From Myroides oncorhynchi (GTDB lineage Bacteria; Bacteroidota; Bacteroidia; Flavobacteriales; Flavobacteriaceae): a DNA stretch of 64,000 nt. The DNA is taken from positions 1,995,501 through 2,059,500 of the forward strand of contig NZ_JAJJMP010000001.1 of assembly GCF_020905415.1 (NCBI RefSeq). Reading direction: 5' to 3'. Below the pieces are notes generated by a model. That model searched no databases, was not told the origin of the DNA, and saw only the letters and a program-made list of their open reading frames with translations. The first letter of the stretch is position 1. Each line of letters starts with the position of its first letter. Positions 18,475-27,598 of the stretch are shown in pieces. The translations under genes and the position numbers were made by a program.

Positions 18475-19524
18475 ATGAAGTTATCAAACTTTAATTTTGA
18501 TTTGCCTGAAGATTTATTGGCAGAGTTTCCAGCAGAGAACAGAGATGAGGCACGCTTAATGGTGGTGGATCGCAAAACTGGAACTATTGAACATAAGCAA
18601 TTCAAGGATTTAATTGACTATTTTGACGAAGGAGATGTGATGGTGTTAAACAACACTAAAGTATTCCCTGCACGTTTATATGGTAACAAAGAGAAAACAG
18701 GTGCTAGAATCGAAGTATTCTTGTTACGTGAGTTAAATGCTGAACAACGTTTATGGGATGTATTAGTAGATCCTGCTCGTAAAATACGTATCGGAAATAA
18801 ATTATACTTCGGAGATGATGATTCATTAGTAGCTGAAGTAATCGATAATACAACTTCTAGAGGAAGAACTTTACGTTTCTTATATGATGGTTCTTATGAA
18901 GAGTTTAGATTTAAATTACAAGAATTAGGAGAGACTCCTATACCTAAGTATATTAATCGTGAGGTAGTACCAGAAGATGCTGAGCGTTACCAAACTATCT
19001 ATGCGACTGAAGAAGGAGCTGTAGCTGCTCCAACTGCTGGACTACACTTCTCTAAACACTTATTAAAGCGTTTAGAAATTAAAGGAGTAGAGTTTGCTAA
19101 TGTGACGTTACATATTGGTTTAGGTACATTTAACCCAGTAGAGGTAGAGGATTTATCTAAACATAAGATGGACTCTGAAGAGATGTTCGTTACTCAAGAA
19201 GCATGTGATATCGTTAATGCTGCACAAGCTAGAAAGAGTAGAATATGTGCTGTAGGTACTACAAGTATGCGTGCTTTAGAAAGTTCTGTATCATCTAGTC
19301 ATACCCTAAATCCATTCGTGGGATGGACTAATAAGTTTATCTTCCCTCCTTATGACTTTAGTATAGCTGACTGTATGGTGACTAACTTTCACATGCCAAA
19401 ATCAACATTGATGATGATGATCTCTGCGTTCTGTGGACATGATTTAATGATGAAAGCTTATAAAGAAGCTGTAGAAGAGAAATATAAATTCTATTCTTAT
19501 GGAGACGCAATGTTGATCCTGTAA
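18475..19524 (+). CDS. queA: S-adenosylmethionine:tRNA ribosyltransferase-isomerase
   Basis: 349 residues, the standard family length. It transfers the ribosyl part of SAM to 7-aminomethyl-7-deazaguanine in tRNA to make epoxyqueuosine. Recognisable family segments are '[21 protein letters not shown]' (split here, about 5-25), '[16 protein letters not shown]' (about 59-74), '[21 protein letters not shown]' (split, about 175-195) and 'TSMRALES' (about 262-269). It has its own promoter and terminator. A second queuosine gene, queE, lies 14 kb away in the window, so the pathway is present but dispersed. Confidence 0.97.
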   Translation: MKLSNFNFDLPEDLLAEFPAENRDEARLMVVDRKTGTIEHKQFKDLIDYFDEGDVMVLNNTKVFPARLYGNKEKTGARIEVFLLRELNAEQRLWDVLVDPARKIRIGNKLYFGDDDSLVAEVIDNTTSRGRTLRFLYDGSYEEFRFKLQELGETPIPKYINREVVPEDAERYQTIYATEEGAVAAPTAGLHFSKHLLKRLEIKGVEFANVTLHIGLGTFNPVEVEDLSKHKMDSEEMFVTQEACDIVNAAQARKSRICAVGTTSMRALESSVSSSHTLNPFVGWTNKFIFPPYDFSIADCMVTNFHMPKSTLMMMISAFCGHDLMMKAYKEAVEEKYKFYSYGDAMLIL

Positions 19525-19551
19525 TAGAGTGATTATATAATAATATCTTAT

Positions 19552-19584
19552 AAAGCCTTTGAGAATTTCTCAAAGGCTTTTTTT
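19552..19584 (+). terminator. Rho-independent terminator of queA
   Basis: Perfect 13-bp stem AAAGCCTTTGAGA / TCTCAAAGGCTTT with a 3-nt loop and a T run. The AT-rich stretch from here to kynU at 19817 shows only a weak -7-like TAAATTTA at 19783-19790. Confidence 0.9.
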
Positions 19585-19816
19585 ATTACTTTTTCTTTTT
19601 ATTTTAAGTGTGGCACTTCTATAGACTAAAGTAGATATATATACGTAGTTTACTCTATTAGAAAGTTAGTTTTCTTCTTCTTTTTGTACTTGATAGACAG
19701 TATTTGACTACTATTGATTCTATACTTAAAGGCATTATTCGCATTTAAGGTATAATTAAGAATGATATTATCTGAAAAGGCTTAAATTTACTTTTAACTT
19801 AAAAATGCTATAAAAC

Positions 19817-21094
19817 ATGACTTTTGAGAATACACTTGCTTATGCAAAAAGCTTAGATGCGCAAGATCCTCTAGCACAATACAGAGACGAGTTTAACTTT
19901 CCAAAAGTAAATGGAAAACAAGTGATTTACTTTACAGGTAATTCTCTGGGTTTACAACCTAAGAAAGCTGTAGAGTATGTAAGTGAAGTGATGACTGACT
20001 GGGGAGAATTAGCAGTAGAAGGGCACTTCTATGCTGAAAAACCATGGTGGGATTATCACGAGAGATTAAGTGAACCTTTGAGTCATGTTGTAGGGGCATT
20101 GCCATCAGAAATAACGGTAATGAATACGTTGACAGTGAATCTACATGTACTGATGACTACCTTTTATAGACCAACGTCAAGTAAGTATAAGATTATATGT
20201 GAGGAGAAAGCATTTCCTAGTGATCAGTATTTGATTCAATCACAGATTAAATTACATAATCTAGATCCAAAAGAAGCAATTGTTGAACTAAAGAAACGAC
20301 CTGGTGAGCACAATTTTAGATTAGAAGATATTATAGCTAAGATAGATGAGGTAGGAGAGGAGTTAGCTTTAGTTTTGATAGGAGGATTAAATTACTATAC
20401 AGGACAGGTATTTGATATTAAAACTATTACTGCTGCAGCTCACCAATATGAAGCAAAAGTAGGATGGGATTTAGCACATGCAGCAGGTAATATAGAATTA
20501 AAATTGCATGATTGGAATGTAGATTTTGCAGCATGGTGTAGTTATAAATATATGAATGCTGGGCCAGGTAGTGCTTCAGGATGTTTTATCCATGAACGTT
20601 ATCATACAGATAAAGATTTAGTGAGATTAGCAGGATGGTGGGGACATAATAAAGAACGTAGGTTCTTAATGGAGAAAAGATTTGATGCTATAGAGAGCGC
20701 TCATGGATGGCAGATTAGCAATCCATCTATTCTAAGTTTAGCTCCTTATTTAGCTTCGTTAGAAATGTTTGCTGAGGTAGGTATGGAAGCACTAATTACT
20801 AAGCGAGATAAGATTACAACCTATTTAGAGTTTGTAATGGAAGATGTAGCTAGAGCTGTCAATGCAAATTATGAGATTATCACACCTGAAGGTAAAAATG
20901 AAAGAGGGTGTCAGTTATCTGTATTACTCCATGGAAAAGGGAAAGATCTTTTTTCATATTTGTTGAATGAGGGGATCATCGTAGACTGGAGAGAGCCTAA
21001 CGTAGTACGCATAGCTCCAGTGCCACTATATACATCTTATGAGGATATTTTTAGATTTGGTGAGATTCTAAAAAAAGCAGATAGTCTCTTTTAA
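19817..21094 (+). CDS. kynU: Kynureninase
   Basis: 425 residues, a PLP-dependent fold-type I enzyme that cleaves (3-hydroxy)kynurenine to (3-hydroxy)anthranilate and alanine. Seen: 'YFTGNSLGLQP' (about 36-46), 'GHFYAEKPWWDYHE' (about 69-82), 'GWDLAHAAGN' (Asp/His near PLP, about 218-227), 'WCSYKYMNAGPGS' holding the PLP lysine (about 237-249), and 'RLAGWWGH' (about 272-279). Kynurenine 3-monooxygenase follows one gene later, so the substrate in the cell is probably 3-hydroxykynurenine, feeding NAD synthesis or tryptophan breakdown. No tryptophan dioxygenase or 3-HAA dioxygenase is in the window. Confidence 0.97.
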   Translation: MTFENTLAYAKSLDAQDPLAQYRDEFNFPKVNGKQVIYFTGNSLGLQPKKAVEYVSEVMTDWGELAVEGHFYAEKPWWDYHERLSEPLSHVVGALPSEITVMNTLTVNLHVLMTTFYRPTSSKYKIICEEKAFPSDQYLIQSQIKLHNLDPKEAIVELKKRPGEHNFRLEDIIAKIDEVGEELALVLIGGLNYYTGQVFDIKTITAAAHQYEAKVGWDLAHAAGNIELKLHDWNVDFAAWCSYKYMNAGPGSASGCFIHERYHTDKDLVRLAGWWGHNKERRFLMEKRFDAIESAHGWQISNPSILSLAPYLASLEMFAEVGMEALITKRDKITTYLEFVMEDVARAVNANYEIITPEGKNERGCQLSVLLHGKGKDLFSYLLNEGIIVDWREPNVVRIAPVPLYTSYEDIFRFGEILKKADSLF

Positions 21095-21113
21095 AATAAA
21101 TATTCAATATCAA

Positions 21114-21144
21114 TTTGGATATACTGAAACTGCGTTTAAATTTG
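21114..21144 (+). promoter_or_regulatory. Promoter of the ureohydrolase gene
   Basis: TTTG at 21114-21117, 19-bp spacer, TAAATTTG at 21137-21144, one of the best -33/-7 matches in the window. It means the ureohydrolase has its own promoter despite the 66-bp gap after kynU. Confidence 0.75.
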
Positions 21145-21160
21145 CAAAAAATAAAATAAG

Positions 21161-22246
21161 ATGTCAACGAAACAAAATAAGATAGATAATTTTGATCCGT
21201 CTCAACCAGGGTTAGCAGATGCTACTATTTACGGATTACCTTTTACAGCAGAAGAAAGTGAAATAATCGTGGTACCTGCACCATGGGAAGTAACTGTAAG
21301 TTATGGAGCTGGTGCTTCTGAAGGACCAGAGGCTATCTTAGAGGCTTCTTATCAAGTAGATTTGTTACATCAACAATATCCTGATTTATGGAAGTTGGGT
21401 ATCTATATCGATGAAGCACCTGAACATTGGGCTGCTGATAGTGCTAAGTATAAAGAAATGGCTCAGCCAATAATCGAGGCACTAGAGAATGGAGAGAATA
21501 TAGATGACTTACCTGAGTTAAAAAAAGATTTAGATACAATCAATGCTGTTTGTGAGAAATTTCACAAAGAAGTAGAAGAGAAAGTGTCTTATTGGATGGC
21601 TCAAGGGAAGAAAGTAGTGTTACTAGGAGGAGATCACAGTACTCCACTAGGATACTATAATGCAATGGCAAAACATCATGATGCTTTCGGTATTCTACAT
21701 TTTGATGCTCATATGGACTTAAGAGATGCTTATGAAGGGTTCACATATTCTCATGCGTCTATTATGTTTAATACATTAAAATTATCTCAAGTAAAAACAA
21801 TAGTACAAGTTGGTATTCGTGACTTCTGTGAACAAGAAGTAGCTACTGTAATGGAATCTAATGGAAGAGTATTAGTACATACAGATGCTGATTTGAAAAA
21901 AGATGAGTTCGAAGGAATGTCTTGGAAAGATAAGTGTGATCAGATTATCGCATCATTACCACAGAAGGTAGCTATTAGTTTTGATATCGATGCTTTATTA
22001 GCATGGTATTGCCCGAACACAGGAACACCAGTGCCAGGAGGATTAACTTATGAACAAGCAATATACATGATCACTCGTCTATCAGAATCTAATAAGCAAA
22101 TAATAGGATTAGATTTGGTAGAAGTAGCACCAGGAGAAGATGATTGGGATGGGAATGTAGGAGCTAGATTATTATTTCATATGTGTGGAGCATTTGCAAA
22201 ATCACAAGGTTTAGCTGTAGGACAAAAAATAGAGTTTAAGAAATAA
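21161..22246 (+). CDS. Ureohydrolase (arginase/agmatinase/formimidoglutamase) family protein
   Basis: 361 residues, longer than typical arginases (about 300) because of a Glu-rich insert near 95-145. All six dimanganese ligands are in place: His159 in 'GGDHS', Asp182/His184/Asp186 in 'HFDAHMD', Asp275/Asp277 in 'SFDID'. After the last pair the usual 'xxDP' is replaced by 'ALLAWYCPNTGTPVPGG', which is unusual. Family members cleave C-N bonds in guanidino or formimino compounds. It sits between kynureninase and kynurenine monooxygenase, with its own promoter and a terminator before kmo, so co-function is possible but not shown. Arginase is the default annotation; substrate open. Confidence 0.85.
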   Translation: MSTKQNKIDNFDPSQPGLADATIYGLPFTAEESEIIVVPAPWEVTVSYGAGASEGPEAILEASYQVDLLHQQYPDLWKLGIYIDEAPEHWAADSAKYKEMAQPIIEALENGENIDDLPELKKDLDTINAVCEKFHKEVEEKVSYWMAQGKKVVLLGGDHSTPLGYYNAMAKHHDAFGILHFDAHMDLRDAYEGFTYSHASIMFNTLKLSQVKTIVQVGIRDFCEQEVATVMESNGRVLVHTDADLKKDEFEGMSWKDKCDQIIASLPQKVAISFDIDALLAWYCPNTGTPVPGGLTYEQAIYMITRLSESNKQIIGLDLVEVAPGEDDWDGNVGARLLFHMCGAFAKSQGLAVGQKIEFKK

Positions 22247-22250
22247 ACAA

Positions 22251-22283
22251 AAAATAAAGAGTCTATTATAGACTCTTTATTTT
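22251..22283. terminator. Terminator between the ureohydrolase gene and kmo
   Basis: Perfect 15-bp stem AAAATAAAGAGTCTA / TAGACTCTTTATTTT with a 3-nt loop, then T residues. It separates the two genes transcriptionally. Confidence 0.85.
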
Positions 22284-22328
22284 TTTATAGTTTTATAAAT
22301 AAAGAATACATTATACAAAAAAAGTAAA

Positions 22329-23663
22329 ATGGTAAAAGATATATCAATTGTAGGAAGTGGTTTAGTTGGTGTGGTTTTAGCTATTAGCTTAAAAGCAAAG
22401 GGATACGATGTTACTGTATATGATAAGAGTGGGGATATAAGAGATTTAGATTTTAGAGGAAAGTCTATTAATTTAGCTTTGTCAGATAGAGGTTGGAAGG
22501 TATTAAAAGAGCTGGGAATAGACGAAGAGGTTAAAGAGATAGCGATCCCTATGTCTGCTCGTGCAATTCATACTGAAGAAGGTGATGTGAAATATCAACA
22601 ATATAGTATAAAGGGAGATTCTATTTGGGCTATTTCAAGAGGAGGATTAAATAAGGATTTGATTACAATAGCAGAGAAAAGAGGAGTTGTTTTTAAATTT
22701 GACACTCCTATATGGGATATTGATTTAAAAGAAGGTATCCTTTATACTGCCGAACATGAAAGAGATCAATGGGTGGCTATTAAAACGGATTTAATTTTCG
22801 GTGCTGATGGAGCCTATTCTAGGGTGCGTGGGAAGATGCAGAAACAAAGTCGTTTTGAATATCAGCAGTCATATTTACATTTAGGTTACAAAGAACTTAG
22901 AATAGAGGCTGAAGCTAATGGTGAACATAAGTTGCCAAAGAATTCTTTTCATATTTGGCCGCGCAAAGATTTTATGTTTATTGCATTGGCTAATGTTGAC
23001 GGTTCATTTACTTGTACTTTATTTATGCCTTATGAAGGAGAGATTTCTTTTAAAACAGTTGTTAGTGATGACGAGATAAATTCATTCTTTACTACATACT
23101 TTAAAAATGTAGAGGAGTTAATACCAAATTACTTAGAACAATATAAAGAGAATCCTGTCAATTCGTTGGTTACAATGAAATGCTTCCCGTGGGTATCTGA
23201 AGGTAAAGTAGCATTAATAGGTGATGCTGCCCATGCGGTAGTTCCTTTTTATGGACAAGGACTAAATGCAGGACTAGAAGATGTCTATGTTTTAAATAAG
23301 ATAATCAGTGAATCTAAAGAGGATGATTGGGAAACTATTTTTGAGAAGTATCAAGAAGAAAGGAAACCTAATGGAGATGCTATAGCAGAATTATCTTATC
23401 ACAATTTTAAAGAGATGAGTGAAGATACGGCTGATGATATGTTCCTTCTTCGCAAGAAAATAGAAGGTAAATTCGCGGCTCAGTATCCTGATTTATGGTT
23501 ACCTTTATATGATAGAGTGACATTTAGTACAGAAAGCTATGTATCTGCCTTAGCAGAGGGAGATAGACAGGCGCGTATTATGGATCAAGTAATGTCACTA
23601 GATAATGTTAATGAGAAGTGGGATAGTGATCAAGTAATGGATATGATTAAGAAGTTATTATAA
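22329..23663 (+). CDS. kmo: Kynurenine 3-monooxygenase
   Basis: 444 residues; an FAD-dependent class A hydroxylase that makes 3-hydroxykynurenine using NADPH and oxygen. The FAD-binding GxGxxG is 'VGSGLVGVVLA' (about 7-17), the second nucleotide motif 'GADGAYSRVRGKM' (about 157-169), and 'LIGDAAHAVVPFYGQGLNAG' (about 296-315) is the diagnostic GD motif. 'ALSDRGW' near residue 52 and 'HIWPR' near 215 are typical of KMO rather than of other hydroxylases. There is no C-terminal membrane anchor, as expected for bacterial forms. It follows a terminator, so it needs its own promoter, which I could not pick out. Confidence 0.96.
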   Translation: MVKDISIVGSGLVGVVLAISLKAKGYDVTVYDKSGDIRDLDFRGKSINLALSDRGWKVLKELGIDEEVKEIAIPMSARAIHTEEGDVKYQQYSIKGDSIWAISRGGLNKDLITIAEKRGVVFKFDTPIWDIDLKEGILYTAEHERDQWVAIKTDLIFGADGAYSRVRGKMQKQSRFEYQQSYLHLGYKELRIEAEANGEHKLPKNSFHIWPRKDFMFIALANVDGSFTCTLFMPYEGEISFKTVVSDDEINSFFTTYFKNVEELIPNYLEQYKENPVNSLVTMKCFPWVSEGKVALIGDAAHAVVPFYGQGLNAGLEDVYVLNKIISESKEDDWETIFEKYQEERKPNGDAIAELSYHNFKEMSEDTADDMFLLRKKIEGKFAAQYPDLWLPLYDRVTFSTESYVSALAEGDRQARIMDQVMSLDNVNEKWDSDQVMDMIKKLL

Positions 23664-23686
23664 GCTAAGATAAAAGTAAAACAAGT

Positions 23687-23716
23687 AAAAGGCTGTGCGA
23701 CTCCGTACAGCCTTTT
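23687..23716 (+). terminator. Rho-independent terminator of kmo
   Basis: 10-bp stem AAAAGGCTGT / ACAGCCTTTT with a 10-nt loop, running into a T tract. Confidence 0.9.
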
Positions 23717-23719
23717 TTG

Positions 23720-24486
23720 TATCTATAACGTATTTGTAAGATAATTAAGTTTCTTACATAAAAATGTGCTTGGTAATATTATGTCTTCTTGAAAGATTAA
23801 TGTTTTAAATTTCGATCACCTTTTTTTACGTAGTTACTTCCTAATCTAACAAAAAACAACTTTTAGCTATCTCTAATTAAGCACTTTTTTTAACCTATCT
23901 CTTCTATAAGGCTTATAGCGTATTCCAAATTTCATTTTATGTACATTTTTTTTAATTGTATTTTTAGTTAATGTATTGATATTTAGATTTTTGTTTTCTG
24001 TAAAATAGGCAGTTATCTATAACATCCTTTAATCCTAGTGAAACTGTACAGTGATTCTGCATTGTAGGTCATTTAAAGGATAGTAGTAGGAGAGTAGAAG
24101 GGCTGAGGGATTTTTGCCCATGTATGCTCTTGTTAATTATCTTGAACTTACTTTTAAGCGAATGCCAAGGGTTATATATTAGAGAATCAGTATTTGGATA
24201 AAATCTGATGTAATTCGCTTAAATGATATTGCATTTTTTTAAAATAGATTCAGTTGGATTGACAGCTGATTGATACCAAGCTAGAGCAGGAGTGGGATGA
24301 ATAGGTAAAAAACTTTTTTTTGATCTATATGTGTTTGGTATTCTGGTTTTTATATATTACAAAATCAAAAATATAGGCTCAAGCGTTAAGAAAATAGGTA
24401 GCAGATATTTTTAGTGAAGTAATCATCAGATGCGAGATGGAAAAAACAACATCACAAAAAAATGAAAAACCAAAATCACTATAGTT
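23720..24486. other. Long apparently non-coding region with several inverted repeats
   Basis: About 770 bp with no plausible gene on either strand. It holds ATCCTTTAA (24024-24032) pairing with TTAAAGGAT (24073-24081), enclosing a perfect 10-bp palindrome ACTGTACAGT (24043-24052). It also holds TTTAAGCGAAT (24153-24163) pairing with its exact complement ATTCGCTTAAA (24213-24223) across 49 bp. A short GGGC/GCCC hairpin lies between the two. These could be a structured RNA, operators, or the remains of a mobile element next to the broken DUF6266 gene. Confidence 0.4.
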
Positions 24487-25140
24487 ATGGCAGAAATTAA
24501 ACAAGGAATACTAGGTGCTACAAGAGGAAAAATAGGGCCAGTAGTAGGATATATATGGAGAGGTAAAAACTGGCTTCGTTCTAAACCTAGCAAATCAAGA
24601 AGAAAGGCTACCGCTAAGTAGTTGCTTCAACGGGATAAGATGAGTCTAGTGTCTACTTATGCGAGTAAGTTTAGAGACTTTGTCAATGCGCATTGCCCTG
24701 CTGTTTACAATGGTGAAAAATGGATGATTGGTAAAGAGCAAATGATCTCGAGAATGATGAAACAAGGCATCACAATGATTAATGGGCTACAGCATATCGC
24801 GGTAGAGCAAACGATCTTGTCCATCGGAAACCTTGCACCTGCTGTGATTAGAAAGATTAATATTATGAAAACGGGCAAATTTAAAGTGCAGTGGGATAAT
24901 AGCTTGGTCAATGCAATGACGCTAGATACAGATTCGCTGAGCATGATGCTGTATAATGAAACGTTAGACAAGTTCGTGGCTATACATAATGTGGGAAATC
25001 GCGTAGAGAAGTACGCACATTTTAGTGTTCCAACAGAATGGAAAAGTGGGAAGGTATACTTCTGGAGTATGTGGAAGGCTGCTGATGGAAGTATGCATAG
25101 CACAAGCTGTTTTCACGGGATGATAGAGCTTATTGAGGAG

Positions 25141-25203
25141 CAGGTAACAGAGAACGGGAAAGAGGTAGCAGGGAATGGGAAACAGGTAGCAGGGAACGAG
25201 AAT
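25141..25203 (+). repeat. Three 21-bp tandem repeats inside the DUF6266 frame
   Basis: Units at 25141-25161, 25162-25182 and 25183-25203, consensus caggtagcagggaacgggaaa, encode the heptads QVTENGK, EVAGNGK and QVAGNEN. The unit is a multiple of three and keeps the frame. It looks like an expanded minisatellite. Confidence 0.8.
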
Positions 25204-25345
25204 CAGGGAAAAAGGAATACAAAACAAGAAATAACAGAGGTATTACCTCTAGAACAAGTACAAAGAATAGCATTAAAACAGTGCCTAGAAGAGGTGGCTT
25301 CTACTTCCAATACAGAAATAACTACCGAATCTGTTGTACCTGCTA

Positions 25346-25402
25346 TTAAAGAAGGGGAAACTACCCCGCCTGTTATGCACCCCTTCAAAGAAGGGGAACT
25401 AA
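25346..25402. repeat. Interspersed-repeat-like segment captured in the DUF6266 tail
   Basis: A perfect inverted repeat CCCCTTC-AAA-GAAGGGG (25380-25396) is preceded by a second AAAGAAGGGGAA copy (near 25348-25359) and a CTACCCCGCC stretch. This resembles intergenic repeats I recall from other Bacteroidota genomes (inference from memory). Here it is translated in frame as part of the tail. Confidence 0.5.
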
Positions 25403-25683
25403 AGAAGTGGATGCCGCCAGGGTATACCCGCCGTGTAACAAAGCGAATCTTAAAAGGGGAGGCTGAGGTAGATAATAGTACTAAGAGTAGCAAGAAACAG
25501 CGTTTGTCTAAACCTAGTGGAATAATTGAGGGAGCATGTTCTGTCTTAGACGTTCCAAAGATCAGTGAGGAATTGAACGAGTGAGAATGAGGTGAGATAT
25601 AGAGAAGAATGTATTAGGATGATAAGCATATAATAGGCAGAAATTTGGTGTCTCTATTATAATAAGGAGTAGTGTATATAAAA

Positions 25684-25707
25684 AAGGAAACCTATTTAGG
25701 TTCCCTT
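25684..25707 (-). terminator. Rho-independent terminator of the HerA-like gene
   Basis: Minus-strand stem AAGGGAACCT / AGGTTTCCTT (one mismatch), 4-nt loop, followed by a T run. It lies 5 bp past the stop codon. Confidence 0.8.
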
Positions 25708-25711
25708 AGAT

Positions 25712-27262
25712 TTATTTGCGTTTGCCTTTGGTATTGCTACTTCCGGAGAATATCTTATTTAGTATTCCAAAAGCTCCTCTAATAAAGGTAGCACTTGTGA
25801 CTACTTTTAATATGCTCTTTGTTACTTCGTTATTTCCTTGTTGCATTTTAGGAGGATTAGCTGTTTTAGAAGAAGAAGTGCTTTCTTTCGCTTTTTGTTC
25901 TTCTTGTTGTGCCGCTTCTAGTTTAGCAGTTAGGATTTCGTAAGCACTTTCTCTGTCAAAGTATTCATTGTATTTTTTAGCTAAAGAGGAATTGTTTATA
26001 ATATTATCAATCTCATTATTCGATAAGATATCCATTCTACTAGCTGGAGCTCTCATGGTACATATTGCCAAGGGAGTAGGTATGCCTTTTTCATTTAAAG
26101 CAGTAACTAATGCTTCTCCAGTTCCCATTGAAGTAATAACCTCGTTTGTTTTATAGAAGTCTGTTGAAGGGAAATTCTCTGAAGCAGTCTTGATGGCTTT
26201 TCTATCCTTCTCAGTGAATGCTCGCAGTGCATGTTGAATCTTAAGACCAAGTTGTGCAAGTACACCATTAGGTATATCGGTTGGATTCTGGGTTATGAAA
26301 TAAATTCCAATTCCTTTAGAACGAATTAATTTAACGATAGTTTCGATTTGATTCAGTAATGTTTTGCTCGCTTCATTAAATATTAAGTGGGCTTCGTCAA
26401 TGAAAATAACAAGTTCTGGCTGTCCGCTATCACCTTGCTCAGGCATTTGAGAATAGACTTGTGCTAAAAGATTCAGCATAAAAGTAGAGAACAACTTAGG
26501 TTTATCTTGTATATCAGTCAGGCGAAGAATATTGACATAACCATATCCTTTATCATTTACACGCATAAGGTCAGCTATGTCAAAAGATGGTTCTGCAAAG
26601 AAAATATCTGCACCTTGTTGTTCTAGTTCTATTATTTTTCTAATAATTGCACCTGTAGATGCAGCAGAAATGCGACCATATTCACTTTCTATTTCATCTT
26701 TTCCCTCATTAGTTAAGTACTGAAGAGTCTTTTTAAAGTCTTTTAAATCAAGTAATGGGAGTTTTTTATCATCACAATATTTGAATATTAATGATACTAT
26801 TCCCGCTTGTGTGTCATTTAGATCTAAAATTCTACTGAATAAGATAGGTCCAAATTCAGTTATTGTAGCTCTTAGTCTAACTCCATTTTGTTGCGAAATC
26901 GATAATAATTCTACAGGGAATTCTTCTGGAAGGAAAGGAAGATTCATTTTAGAATGTCGTTCTTTTATAAAATCATTCTCACTACCTTTTTGTGCTATAC
27001 CACTAAAATCCCCTTTTATGTCCATCATCAGTACAGGTATCCCTTTAGCAGATAGTTGTTCAGAAAGAACTTGTATGGTTTTAGTTTTACCTGTACCCGT
27101 TGCACCAGCTATAAGTCCGTGTCTATTAATGGTTTTTAAAGGAATATTGATAAAGTGGTTTGCTAGTATCTCACCTTCTAATTTAGCGGCGCCTATGGTA
27201 ATAAAATCTCCCTTAAAGGTGTATCCATTGGAAAATAGAGAGCTAAAATCTTCTGTATTCAT
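25712..27262 (-). CDS. HerA-like (DUF853/YjgR family) ATPase
   Basis: 516 residues, cytoplasmic. Walker A 'GLIAGATGTGKTKT' (about 49-62), 'MMDIKGDFSG' (about 79-88), Walker B 'LVIFIDEAHLIF' (about 289-300) and a sensor-like 'GIYFITQNPTDIP' (about 322-334) are all intact. These place it in the FtsK/HerA superfamily of hexameric DNA-translocating ATPases, DUF853 branch. A low-complexity Gln/Lys/Ser linker (about 440-475) precedes a hydrophobic C-terminal segment. No NurA-type nuclease is adjacent, so it is not a standard HerA-NurA pair. Biological role of the branch not settled. Confidence 0.9.
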   Translation of the reverse strand: MNTEDFSSLFSNGYTFKGDFITIGAAKLEGEILANHFINIPLKTINRHGLIAGATGTGKTKTIQVLSEQLSAKGIPVLMMDIKGDFSGIAQKGSENDFIKERHSKMNLPFLPEEFPVELLSISQQNGVRLRATITEFGPILFSRILDLNDTQAGIVSLIFKYCDDKKLPLLDLKDFKKTLQYLTNEGKDEIESEYGRISAASTGAIIRKIIELEQQGADIFFAEPSFDIADLMRVNDKGYGYVNILRLTDIQDKPKLFSTFMLNLLAQVYSQMPEQGDSGQPELVIFIDEAHLIFNEASKTLLNQIETIVKLIRSKGIGIYFITQNPTDIPNGVLAQLGLKIQHALRAFTEKDRKAIKTASENFPSTDFYKTNEVITSMGTGEALVTALNEKGIPTPLAICTMRAPASRMDILSNNEIDNIINNSSLAKKYNEYFDRESAYEILTAKLEAAQQEEQKAKESTSSSKTANPPKMQQGNNEVTKSILKVVTSATFIRGAFGILNKIFSGSSNTKGKRK

Positions 27263-27297
27263 AGTAATAATAGTATTAAAAAGTCATTTATCCTTAA

Positions 27298-27305
27298 CAA
27301 ATATA
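27298..27305 (-). promoter_or_regulatory. Candidate -7 box for the HerA-like gene
   Basis: Exact TATATTTG on the minus strand, 36 bp before the ATG at 27262. No clear -33 TTG accompanies it. Confidence 0.45.
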
Positions 27306-27516
27306 GTCTATTCAGAAATTATATAATATATAAAATTGAAATGTTAAATTTAGAGTGTATGTAAAAAAGGATGTAGTTTATTCCATTTAGAGTTGTTATC
27401 TTTACCTTAGCTTAACATTTCCTTTTAATATGGAGGTGTTAAATTTCCTTATTGTTAAATGATGAAATATGATTTGAAAAAAATGGTGATAAATTTTTTT
27501 ATTTGATCTAAAAACA

Positions 27517-27524
27517 TAAATTTG
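27517..27524 (+). promoter_or_regulatory. Candidate -7 box for the exbB-exbD-exbD-tonB cluster
   Basis: Exact TAAATTTG about 75 nt before the exbB ATG at 27599. The -33 position is a T run rather than TTG. The rest of the gap from 27263 is AT-rich, with GTTAAAT repeated three times at about 27343, 27438 and 27454. Confidence 0.5.
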
Positions 27525-27598
27525 CGACTCTCATTAGTTTAAAAGAGAAAAATAAGTAATAAGTAATAATTGAAAAAAAAGAATTAAATTTTTAAAAG

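Larger units (their letters stand above)
24487..25584 (+). pseudogene. DUF6266-family gene interrupted by an in-frame TAG
   Basis: An ATG at 24487 opens 44 codons starting 'MAEIKQGILGATRGKIGPVV', the typical start of DUF6266 proteins of Bacteroidota. A TAG follows at 24619-24621, then the same frame continues without any shift ('LLQRDKM...') for 320 more codons. The family usually has Gln there ('..QLLQR'), so one CAG-to-TAG change explains it. TAG is used as a normal stop elsewhere here (29713, 30592), so this is a nonsense mutation rather than recoding. After about residue 215 the protein carries an unusual repeat-rich tail. Function of the family unknown. Confidence 0.8.

Noticed and set aside
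24619..24621. TAG as a recoded sense codon genome-wide
   Set aside because: Other genes here (ending at 29713 and 30592) use TAG as their normal stop.
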